NCBI GenBank assembly: GCA_964517075.1
Contig: CAZFAT010000042.1
Location: forward strand, 1-13,686
Direction: 5' to 3'
Source of the DNA: CAZFAT01 sp964517075
GTDB taxonomy: Bacteria > Acidobacteriota > Vicinamibacteria > Vicinamibacterales > SCN-69-37
DNA length: 13,686 nt
Positions 1 to 6,181 of this stretch are shown here, in pieces. Made by a program: the position numbers and the translations under genes. Each line of letters starts with the position of its first letter. The first letter of the stretch is position 1. A model generated the notes under the pieces. The model saw only the letters and a program-made list of their open reading frames with translations. It searched no databases and was not told where the DNA came from.

Positions 1-441
1 CAGCACGAACACGGGAATGCCGATGACGATGAGCGTCACCGCGAGGGTGAAGTGATCGAAGACCCCCCCGCGCCACAGGCCGGCGACGACTCCCCCGGTC
101 ACGCCGAGGAGGACCACGAAGGCGAGGGCGAGCAGGCCGAGTTGAATGGTGCGCGGCCAGGCCTCCGAGAGGACCTCGCTGATCGGGCGGCCGGCCAGCG
201 TGCGGCCGAGGTCGCCGGTGAGCAGGCCACGCATGTAATAGCCGTACTGGACGAGGAACGGTTCGTCGAGGTGGTACTGCGCGGTGAGTTGCGCGCGCTG
301 GCTGGGGCTGATGGGCCGCTCGCCGGCGAGGGCCTGCAGCGGGTCGCTGGCGATGCGGAACATCAGGGCATAGACGAGGAAGGTCGTGCCGACGAACGCG
401 ACGACCATCTGCAGAGCGCGCCGGGCCAGATAGCGAGGCAT
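1..441 (-). CDS. Peptide-type ABC transporter permease (DppB/OppB-like), N-terminal part
   Basis: Inner-membrane permease of a binding-protein-dependent peptide/oligopeptide importer. The first 147 codons are visible and the rest lies beyond the left edge; the family is usually a little over 300 aa. The start MPRYLARRALQMVVAFVG is the standard DppB opening: a short basic stretch, then the first membrane helix at about residues 9-30. A periplasmic stretch follows with the typical pattern of a QLTAQYHLDEPFLVQYGYYM segment, then GDLGRTLAGRPISEV. A second hydrophobic helix covers about residues 99-118 and a third begins at the cut. ATG at 441 is preceded only by a weak AGGCG ribosome-binding site. 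The gene follows the substrate-binding lipoprotein gene after 43 bp on the same strand, so the two should be co-transcribed. A DppC-type permease and ATPases are expected next but are not visible. The family assignment is secure; the substrate (di- or oligopeptide) cannot be told. Confidence 0.92.
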   Translation of the reverse strand, partial: MPRYLARRALQMVVAFVGTTFLVYALMFRIASDPLQALAGERPISPSQRAQLTAQYHLDEPFLVQYGYYMRGLLTGDLGRTLAGRPISEVLSEAWPRTIQLGLLALAFVVLLGVTGGVVAGLWRGGVFDHFTLAVTLIVIGIPVFVL

Positions 442-484
442 GGGAGGCGCCTGCAGCCGCCAACCGTCAGGCCGGCGGACGTCC

Positions 485-2116
485 TTACGGCGTATTCGCC
501 TCGAGGTGGGACAGCACGACGCGGCGGAAGAGGTCCATCTCCACGGACGTGACGCGCGTGGAGTGGCCGGAGTTGTTGCGATCGAAGCGCAGGGGAATGA
601 CGGGCATGTCGCGGGCGAGGAGGTCCTCGGCCTGCTGGTAGAACCGGGTCGCGTCCTCGGGCGTCGCGGCCCGATCGCCCTGGGCCACCAGCCGATCGAA
701 TTCCGGGTTGCTGTAGCCGTAGTAGTTGGAGGAGCCGGTCGTCGTGTACAACGGGCCCAGGTAGTTCTCCATGGCCGGGTAGTCGAACACCCAGCCCATG
801 CGGAACATGCCCACCGGCTGCTTCTTCTCCACCATCGTCAGCAGTTCGGCGAACTTGGGCTGGGGATTGCCGACGCAATCGACGCCCAGGGTCCGGCGGA
901 TCTGATGACACGAGGCGTCGACCCAGGGCTTGTGGCCGCCGTCCACGTTGTAGGCAATCTCGATCCGTCCGCCGACGGCGGCCGCGCCGCCGTGCGCGTC
1001 GAAGAGCGCCCTGGCTTTCTGCGGGTTGAACTCGCACGACTCGCCGCAGGTGTTCGGCCGGTAGCCGGGCACGATCGGCGAGACGAAGGAACGGGCCGGG
1101 CTCTGGGAATTGAGGAAGATCGTGCGGATGATCTCCTCGCGATCGAGCGCCATCGAGATGGCGCGCCGAATCTCCACCTTGGCGAACTTGCGGTCGAAGG
1201 TCGGGAAGGCGAGGAACTGGAACGTCGACGACGGGGCCTGCAGAAAACGGTCGCCCAGGTCGGCACGGACCGAGGACATGTTCTCGAGCGGCACGATCGG
1301 CACGATGTCGAGCTGGCCGGCGAGCAGATCCTGATACTGCGTCGTCTGTTGCAGGTAGATCTTGAACAGGACGCCGGCGATCTTGGGACGGTCCGGCCCC
1401 GCGTACTCGAGGTACCGTTCGGTTTCGATGAACTGGTCGTGCTGCCAGGTGCCCTTCATCCGGAAGGGGCCCTGGCCGATGGGCGCCTGTTCGTACGCGG
1501 GATTGAACGAGTTGGTGGCGAGGTCCCCAAACGCGGCCCGGGGCAGCGGCAGGAAGGCCGTGTAGCCGAGCATCGACTTGAAGTTGACGTACGGCGCGTT
1601 GAGGGTGACCTCGAAGGTCAGGTCGTCTTTCTTGACCAGTCCGCTCAGCTTCCAGGCGTTCGGCGCCTGCCGGGCGTCGGTGGGATTCAGGTCCGCGTAG
1701 CCCGCGATCTTCTCGAAGAAGTAGTTGCCGTCGTGCGCGTTGGGGCCGTACGCGCCGGCGTTCCACGCGTTGATGTAGGAGTCGGCCGTGACCGGCTCGC
1801 CGTTGTGAAAGGTCCAGCCGGGCCGCAGGCGGATGGTCCAGACGCGGTTGTCCGCCGTGGTGATGGCCTCGGCGGCGACCTCGACCGGCTGGAAGGCCTC
1901 GTCGTACTCGACGAGCGGCGTGAACAGCGCGTTGACGACCTCGGCGCCGTTCGATTCGGTGGCCGTGCTGGGGATCAGCCGCTTCGGCTCGCCGATACCA
2001 ATGCTGACGACGAGGGTGTCGGCGGTGCGCTCAGGTGTCGATCGGCCGCACGCGCTGACGCTGAGGCCGAGCGCGAGCAGTACGACGCCCGGGCGGTTCA
2101 CTGAGCGAGCGCGCAT
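485..2116 (-). CDS. ABC transporter substrate-binding lipoprotein, OppA/DppA type (SBP_bac_5)
   Basis: Extracytoplasmic solute receptor of 543 aa, near the usual family length. The N-terminus is a lipoprotein signal: basic MRARSVNR, a hydrophobic stretch, then lipobox VSAC with the lipidated Cys at residue 23. The SBP_bac_5 core is clear: a WTIRLRPGWTFHNGEPVTAD segment, AWKLSGLVKKDDLTFEVTL, the conserved KVEIRRAISMALDREEII helix, and near the C-terminus a Tyr/Asn-rich segment (SSNYYGYSNPEFDRLV). The frame stays open to 2401, but ATG 2116 is chosen because AAAGGA lies about 9 nt upstream and the signal peptide starts there. It is the first gene of the operon with the permease downstream. A 7-bp GC hairpin sits in its leader. 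Peptide uptake is inferred from family; related receptors bind other ligands such as nickel, so the ligand is open. Confidence 0.93.
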   Translation of the reverse strand: MRARSVNRPGVVLLALGLSVSACGRSTPERTADTLVVSIGIGEPKRLIPSTATESNGAEVVNALFTPLVEYDEAFQPVEVAAEAITTADNRVWTIRLRPGWTFHNGEPVTADSYINAWNAGAYGPNAHDGNYFFEKIAGYADLNPTDARQAPNAWKLSGLVKKDDLTFEVTLNAPYVNFKSMLGYTAFLPLPRAAFGDLATNSFNPAYEQAPIGQGPFRMKGTWQHDQFIETERYLEYAGPDRPKIAGVLFKIYLQQTTQYQDLLAGQLDIVPIVPLENMSSVRADLGDRFLQAPSSTFQFLAFPTFDRKFAKVEIRRAISMALDREEIIRTIFLNSQSPARSFVSPIVPGYRPNTCGESCEFNPQKARALFDAHGGAAAVGGRIEIAYNVDGGHKPWVDASCHQIRRTLGVDCVGNPQPKFAELLTMVEKKQPVGMFRMGWVFDYPAMENYLGPLYTTTGSSNYYGYSNPEFDRLVAQGDRAATPEDATRFYQQAEDLLARDMPVIPLRFDRNNSGHSTRVTSVEMDLFRRVVLSHLEANTP

Positions 2117-2140
2117 CGCATCGATCCTTTCGTGGTCGTG

Positions 2141-2157
2141 GCCGGCGCGACGCCGGC
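2141..2157 (-). promoter_or_regulatory. GC hairpin in the leader of the substrate-binding protein gene
   Basis: GCCGGCG (2141-2147) and CGCCGGC (2151-2157) form a perfect 7-bp stem with a 3-nt loop. It lies about 25 nt upstream of the ATG at 2116 and just before the AAAGGA ribosome-binding site. An RNA of this shape could stabilise the transcript or modulate translation. In such G+C-rich DNA a stem of this size can occur by chance. No T-run follows, so an intrinsic terminator is not indicated. Confidence 0.3.
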
Positions 2158-2176
2158 GGGCCGGCGCCCTCGGCGC

Positions 2177-2182
2177 ATTATG
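2177..2182 (-). promoter_or_regulatory. Possible -10 element for the ABC importer operon
   Basis: On the minus strand this reads CATAAT, five of six matches to TATAAT, in otherwise very G+C-rich DNA. Transcription would begin near 2170, giving a leader of roughly 54 nt to the ATG at 2116 that contains the GC hairpin. No recognisable -35 hexamer is found 16-18 bp upstream, so this is only a candidate. Confidence 0.3.
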
Positions 2183-2218
2183 CCGCAAGGCCCGACGTCC
2201 CGCCGATCGCGTCACGCG

Positions 2219-2252
2219 TGCACGTCGTTGCACACCAGTGCATTGTGCTGCA
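2219..2252. repeat. Four TGCA tetranucleotides at exact 10-bp spacing
   Basis: TGCA occurs at 2219, 2229, 2239 and 2249, always exactly ten bases apart, so all four copies face the same side of the helix. Several sit in dyads: CGTGCACG at 2217-2224, TTGCAC-ACCA-GTGCAT at 2228-2243 and GTGC-T-GCAC at 2245-2253. The array lies in the spacer between two divergent genes and overlaps the possible -35 of the rightward promoter. A phased operator bound cooperatively by a dimeric regulator is a plausible reading, but no regulator is identified. Confidence 0.45.
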
Positions 2253-2271
2253 CGGCGGCGTCTGGTACCAT
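2243..2271 (+). promoter_or_regulatory. Candidate promoter of the kinase-like gene
   Basis: TTGTGC at 2243-2248 and TACCAT at 2266-2271 are separated by 17 bp, and TG at 2263-2264 gives an extended -10 (TGgTACCAT). Predicted start is near 2278, leaving a leader of about 28 nt that carries the strong GGAGG ribosome-binding site at 2297-2301. The hexamers match the housekeeping consensus only partly. The -35 overlaps the phased TGCA array, which would place a bound protein over the promoter. Confidence 0.4.
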
Positions 2272-2306
2272 GCCTTGCCTCACGTGTTTTCCGTTCGGAG
2301 GTCTTC

Positions 2307-3212
2307 GTGTCTGATATTGATCCTGCCGACGCCACCATCGGCAGGCGCGCCCTTCCAGAAACATTCACACCCGATCTCGACACGCCCGCGACGCCGCGCA
2401 AGGCCGAGCGTGAAGGGCTGCCCCCGGGCTATCGCATGCGGGCGGATGCCCACTACGTCGACCAGCTCTCCTCGCGCCGTGCCCACGCGGACACCGCGCG
2501 CGCCCCTCGCGACGCCGACGCGCTCGATCTCGACGCCGCCGCCGATCCGCGGCGCGAGGGACGCGATCGCAAGAGCGATCGCGCGTTCGCCGCGCTGGCC
2601 GAGGATCTGGCGACCATCGAGTCGGCCGCGACGCTCATCGGCGAGGACACCTCGCCACTGGGCCGTCGCGTCAGCCTCGATCTGATCAAGGCGCACGCCT
2701 GGCGGGCGTCCTGGCTCCTCAGGGCGCAGGCGCTCGTGGACCATCCGGCCCGCGGCCATTTCCGCGCCCGCTCGCTGGCGCCCCTGCTGCTGAAGGTCCG
2801 CGACGGGCTCGCGGCCGAGTGCCGGCTGAGCGGCACGACGCTCGACGTGCAGGCCGTGGACTGGCAGGCGGCGTTCCCGATAGACGAGGCGGGGCTGACC
2901 ACCGGTGTGACCGGCGCCATCATGGCCACGCTCGGCCTGATGGACCCGGCCGACGGGGCGGCGATCCGGCTGATGCTGGTCGCGGCCGGCGACGCGCCGG
3001 CGATTGAAATCTCACAGGACGCGGTGGCCGTGCGCGCGAGCGCGGCGCAGCGGTTCCTCGATCCGGCGTGGGTGGATCGCCCGGGCGGCTGGACGGCCGC
3101 GCTCGGTGCGGCGGCCGCCCGGACCGCCGCACACCAGCACGGCGGGAGCGCCACGTTCGTGCTCGGCGACGTCCGCGGCAGCGTGCTGCGGCTCACCCTG
3201 AAGGGAAGTTAG
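2307..3212 (+). CDS. Degenerate histidine-kinase-like protein of unknown function
   Basis: A protein of 301 aa with no signal peptide or membrane helix, so probably cytoplasmic. GTG 2307 is the start because a strong GGAGG lies 5 nt upstream; the frame is open further up but without comparable signals. Residues 35-54 form a compact charged motif (REGLPPGYRMRADAHYVDQL). A helical stretch around residues 115-145, including His130 in LIKAHAWRASWLLRA, resembles a dimerisation/phosphotransfer helix. The C-terminal part (about 165-301) follows the course of a GHKL ATPase domain: a helix where the N-box should be, then an AARTAAHQHGGSATFVL segment like the closing part of sensor kinases. The N-box Asn and clear DxGxG-type G-boxes are not seen, so ATP binding is doubtful. 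It stands alone, divergent from the importer operon. It could be a sensor, a scaffold or a decayed kinase; the fold reading is inference. Confidence 0.75.
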   Translation: MSDIDPADATIGRRALPETFTPDLDTPATPRKAEREGLPPGYRMRADAHYVDQLSSRRAHADTARAPRDADALDLDAAADPRREGRDRKSDRAFAALAEDLATIESAATLIGEDTSPLGRRVSLDLIKAHAWRASWLLRAQALVDHPARGHFRARSLAPLLLKVRDGLAAECRLSGTTLDVQAVDWQAAFPIDEAGLTTGVTGAIMATLGLMDPADGAAIRLMLVAAGDAPAIEISQDAVAVRASAAQRFLDPAWVDRPGGWTAALGAAAARTAAHQHGGSATFVLGDVRGSVLRLTLKGS

Positions 3213-3305
3213 AAGTTGGAAGCCAGAACTAGAAGTCAGAATCCAGAAGTGATGCTGCGTCAGAAGTGTCAAGTCTGACTTCACACTTCTGGCTTCACAC
3301 GTCTG
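3205..3305. repeat. AGAAG/CTTCT-rich low-complexity spacer
   Basis: The 99-bp spacer between the two convergent genes (with the last codons of the first) is built of short variants of AGAAGT-TAGA/CAGA on the left half (3206-3267). The complementary ACTTCTGRCTTCACA pattern fills the right half (3278-3300). Base composition differs sharply from the surrounding coding DNA. The units are imperfect and not a strict tandem array. They create alternative foldings, including CCAGAAGTG (3243-3251) with CACTTCTGG (3284-3292). Confidence 0.5.
3261..3291. terminator. Symmetric hairpin between convergent genes, probable bidirectional terminator
   Basis: CAGAAGTGT (3261-3269) pairs with ACACTTCTG (3283-3291). 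Inside it AAGT (3271-3274) pairs with ACTT (3278-3281) around a CTG loop, with one C/C mismatch between the two stems. The hairpin lies between the stop at 3212 of the plus gene and the stop at 3312 of the minus gene, and works equally on both strands. There is no long T-run, so Rho-independent strength is uncertain. Confidence 0.5.
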
Positions 3306-3311
3306 AGGTTC

Positions 3312-3980
3312 CTAAAGCCCGAAGAATCCCAGCAGCAGAAACCCGCCATAGCCCGCGTGCTGCACCCGCGCCTCGACGCCCATCGGCTTGCCGTTCGCCC
3401 GCGGCTTCGACAGCCCACCCTGTAGCTGGATGCCCCCGTGGGTGGCCGACCCATCGAGGTCGACGAAGTCGAAGATGTCGTCCCAGTTTAAGCTGGTCCG
3501 GACCACGACGATGCCGCCACCGGCAAAAGGCGTCCAGCCGTTGTTCATCTCGTTGAAGTTGTAGATGAACGCGCCGGCAAACGAGAGCTGCGACACGGAG
3601 AAGTCCACCGTGCCGAACGGGTCGCAGCCGGCGCAGTTGCCCGCGTTCGACCAGATCACGTCGATCTTGAGGGCGTAGCGCTCGTTGTCCATGAGGTTGG
3701 GCTTGACGACGCCGGCGCCGACCGCGAGGCCGAGGCTGCCCGTGGTGTTGAGCCCGCCGGTGACGAAGAACCGGAGGCCGCTCATGGCGCCGCCCTGCAG
3801 CAGCGGTGCGACCTCGGCGGGTGTCAGAGAGAAAAGGGATGGCCTGGCGGGCGCCACCGTGATGCTCGCCGGGTCGAAGGTCAGTGCAAGACGGCCCGAT
3901 CGCACCTGGGCGCTGGCGGGGGCGGAGCACAGCAGCAGGCCGACCAGCATCAACGCTGATACAGGGATCCGTGACGACAT
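3312..3980 (-). CDS. Small outer-membrane beta-barrel protein candidate
   Basis: A secreted protein of 222 aa. ATG 3980 is preceded by AGGAG at 6 nt and begins a clean Sec signal peptide: MSSR, a hydrophobic core, then ASA before Q25 as the likely signal peptidase I site. The mature part alternates polar and hydrophobic residues, as in short beta strands, with glycine-rich turns. The segment FAGAFIYNFNEMNNGWTPFAGGGIVVVRTSL resembles the Y-x-F...ftPyvGgG pattern of OmpW/OMP_b-brl barrels, and the C-terminus ends in aromatic/hydrophobic residues (LLLGFFGL). A loop carries a Cys pair, CAGC, that could form a disulfide. Family and cargo are not identified. It lies 165 bp downstream of the radical SAM gene on the same strand and may have its own promoter. 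Confidence 0.78.
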   Translation of the reverse strand: MSSRIPVSALMLVGLLLCSAPASAQVRSGRLALTFDPASITVAPARPSLFSLTPAEVAPLLQGGAMSGLRFFVTGGLNTTGSLGLAVGAGVVKPNLMDNERYALKIDVIWSNAGNCAGCDPFGTVDFSVSQLSFAGAFIYNFNEMNNGWTPFAGGGIVVVRTSLNWDDIFDFVDLDGSATHGGIQLQGGLSKPRANGKPMGVEARVQHAGYGGFLLLGFFGL

Positions 3981-4145
3981 GAACGACTCCTGGGAGGAGG
4001 AAGTGGTGCCGGCAGAAATTGCCGAGCGACACGATACCAGAGATTCGGACGGGTTCGACGTGGCGACATGCCGATTGGGGTCCGGACACGGGGCCTGGCC
4101 GTTCGGGCCCGCTACCGCCGCAAGGACGTTCACGGCTGTCGCCGG
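3981..4145. other. Spacer between the barrel and radical SAM genes
   Basis: This 165-bp spacer holds the barrel gene's AGGAG ribosome-binding site next to its start. On the minus strand an extended -10-like TGgTATCGT lies at about 4031-4039 without a convincing -35. A weak GGGCC/GGCCC pair (4091-4095 with 4106-4110) could act as a terminator for the radical SAM gene. No small gene is supported here. Confidence 0.3.
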
Positions 4146-6095
4146 TCAGCCCCGAAGGGGGCCTGATCGGTGGGCGACGACGGCCGGGACGGCAGGCTCG
4201 ACCGGGGCGGACTCATCCGCCCGAGTCCATTTCTTCGGTGTCCACTCGATCAGCCGGCCGTCGCGCGGCACGTGCAGCGTGACCGGTGTCGACGCGGCCG
4301 GCAACGGGATGGCCTTCCGTGGATTCGCGTACACGGGGTGCTTGCCGTGCTCCTTGTACCAATCGGCGACCGTGGCGTTCTGGTACATGTTCTCGACGAT
4401 CTGCCGCCATCCCACGCCCGTGTTGTAGGCGCAGAACGAGACCTCGCCCATCTGCGTGGCATACGGAATGATGCACATCTCGGTGCGCCGAAAATCATAG
4501 GTCCACAGATCCTGGAACCACATGCCGGCCACGAACATCAGCAGCCACTCGTCCTGCTTGCGGTCGGCGTCCGGGGGACCGTTGAGCTTGCCGCCCAGCT
4601 GCCCGTCGGTCTGCTTGTCGAACTTCCGCAGCAGGTCGATCAGCCGGAACCCCGTGGGCGTGCGGGAGGGCGTGTAGTTTCGAAGCAGGCTGAGCGCGGT
4701 CTGCGCGACGGTGAGTGCGCGCCCGCGAGCACTGTCGGCGATCACCTGCGCGTCCTCGAGCACGCGGTCGACGTTGATGAACTGGCTGACCGGCGCGAAC
4801 TCCTTGGTCTTCTTGCTGACCATGAAGCCCATGCCGACACCGCAGTCCGGATGGCAGCCGCAGCTGAGCGATCCCCAGTCGGCGCCGGGCCCCTTGAGCA
4901 GATCCGTGACGCGCGACATCGAGCTTGACGCGGACAACGGGAACCAGTCCCGCAGCGGCTCGGTGACGCCGGTCTGGCGTTTCATGTCCTCCGCCAGATG
5001 CGAGAGCGTGTAGCGCTTCGCGTGGCGCTCGGCGTCGGGAATGTCTTCATCCCGGCCGGTAAAGGACACCGGCTGGAACGACACGAAGCTGATCTTGTCG
5101 CAGTTCGCCAGGGCGAACTTGACGATCGGGCCGACTTGATCGTTGTTGACCGTGTTGACGATCGTCACCACGAGGCAGACGTCGATGCCGGCCGCGTAGA
5201 GACGCTCGATCGCCTGCAGCTTCACATCGAACAGGTTGCCGACCTTGCGGTGCGCGTTGGCCTCGTCGCCGACCCCGTCGAACTGCAGATACGCGATCCG
5301 CAGTCCCGCCGCGCGGGCGGCCTTCGCGAAGTCGGGATCCTGAGCGAAGCGGATGCCGTTGGTCGCCGCCTGAACGCTGAAGTACCCGATCTCCCGTGCG
5401 TATCGGACCGCGTCGAGAAAAATCGGCGAAATCGTCGGTTCCCCGCCGGAAAACTGGACGCTCATCTGACGCCGCGGTTTGATGCTCACCGCATCGTCAA
5501 GCAGCTGCTTCACCTCGTCGATCGTCAGTTCGTGGACGTATCCCACCTGATTGGCGTCCATGAAACAGGGATCGCACATCATGTTGCAGCGATTCGTCAG
5601 GTCGATCGTCAGCACCGCCCCGCGTCCGTGCTGAATCGACGACGTGCCGTGGTTGTGCAACGTGTCAGTGACCGCGCGGACATCGCGGCCCGGGAACAGC
5701 CCCTCGAGCCGTCGCAGAAACGCCGGGTTGACGGCGAGGGTATCGACGAAGGTGCCGTGTGTCGGACACGTCTTCTCGACGATGATCCTGCCATCCCGCT
5801 CGAGGATCTCGGCCCGGATTTCGCCGTGCGTGCCGTCGATGAGGGATTGAACGGACTGTTCGCCGGAGAGCACACGCGCCCGCGTCTCCCGCACGCAGAC
5901 CGGACACAGCGAGTCGGTGGTCCGCGGAATACCCAGCGGCGGCTTGGAGCGCTCGCGAGTCTTCGGTAGCGGCGTCGGAGACCACTTCGGATGGAATGAC
6001 CGGGCCGGTACACTCCGATTGGCGAGCTGCAACAGCGGCCACGCCACGCGGGCGCTTCCCACGAGCGCCCATTCGAGAGGCTTCCACACGTTCAC
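4146..6095 (-). CDS. Radical SAM enzyme, tetraether-lipid-synthase (Tes/MJ0619)-like
   Basis: A 649-aa radical SAM protein. The S-adenosylmethionine cluster motif is CNMMCDPC (Cys170, Cys174, Cys177, spacing CxxxCxxC) and the SAM-contact motif GGEP is at 217-220. N-terminal to the barrel is a metal-binding module: Cys64-P-V-Cys67, then a strand-rich stretch and CPTHG with Cys110 and His113. This is the arrangement in Tes/MJ0619-type enzymes, which join lipid tails through C-C bonds. Further cysteines follow: CGCHPDC (412, 414, 418), Cys541 and Cys555, enough for auxiliary iron-sulfur clusters. A hydrophobic start (residues 7-25) may touch the membrane. GTG 6095 is chosen because AAAGGAG lies about 6 nt upstream. 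Family knowledge suggests radical chemistry on unactivated carbon, possibly lipid tail coupling. The substrate is inferred, and a peptide- or polyene-modifying role remains possible. Confidence 0.88.
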   Translation of the reverse strand: MNVWKPLEWALVGSARVAWPLLQLANRSVPARSFHPKWSPTPLPKTRERSKPPLGIPRTTDSLCPVCVRETRARVLSGEQSVQSLIDGTHGEIRAEILERDGRIIVEKTCPTHGTFVDTLAVNPAFLRRLEGLFPGRDVRAVTDTLHNHGTSSIQHGRGAVLTIDLTNRCNMMCDPCFMDANQVGYVHELTIDEVKQLLDDAVSIKPRRQMSVQFSGGEPTISPIFLDAVRYAREIGYFSVQAATNGIRFAQDPDFAKAARAAGLRIAYLQFDGVGDEANAHRKVGNLFDVKLQAIERLYAAGIDVCLVVTIVNTVNNDQVGPIVKFALANCDKISFVSFQPVSFTGRDEDIPDAERHAKRYTLSHLAEDMKRQTGVTEPLRDWFPLSASSSMSRVTDLLKGPGADWGSLSCGCHPDCGVGMGFMVSKKTKEFAPVSQFINVDRVLEDAQVIADSARGRALTVAQTALSLLRNYTPSRTPTGFRLIDLLRKFDKQTDGQLGGKLNGPPDADRKQDEWLLMFVAGMWFQDLWTYDFRRTEMCIIPYATQMGEVSFCAYNTGVGWRQIVENMYQNATVADWYKEHGKHPVYANPRKAIPLPAASTPVTLHVPRDGRLIEWTPKKWTRADESAPVEPAVPAVVAHRSGPLRG

Positions 6096-6165
6096 GTGCT
6101 CTCCTTTTGCGAAGCGACGCTCTGAACGCGGGGGGGACTGACGTTCGGGCCTCGCCCGAGGGCGA

Positions 6166-6174
6166 ATATTAGCA
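6166..6174 (-). promoter_or_regulatory. Possible extended -10 for the radical SAM gene
   Basis: Within the 86-bp gap between the ligase stop and the radical SAM start, the minus strand reads TGCTAATAT. This is a TGn extension followed by a hexamer with four matches to TATAAT. It would start transcripts near 6159, leaving about 64 nt of leader. A small palindrome TCGCCC-GA-GGGCGA lies next to it at 6151-6164. There is no good -35, so co-transcription with the ligase is equally possible. Confidence 0.3.
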
Positions 6175-6181
6175 CAGGGAT

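Noticed and set aside
440..2104. Open frame of 554 codons on the plus strand opposite the substrate-binding protein gene
   Set aside because: It is a high-GC antisense shadow: repetitive Arg/Gly/Val/Glu-rich composition, no motif, and the minus-strand frame has a lipobox and full SBP_bac_5 pattern.
2219..2233. Possible sigma-54 promoter (TGCACG then TTGCAC)
   Set aside because: The spacing between the two blocks is one base too short and the -24 GG is not present.
2219..2252. Phased TGCA sites as a CRISPR-like or tandem repeat array
   Set aside because: Only four bases are conserved per 10-bp unit and there are no spacers of CRISPR size.
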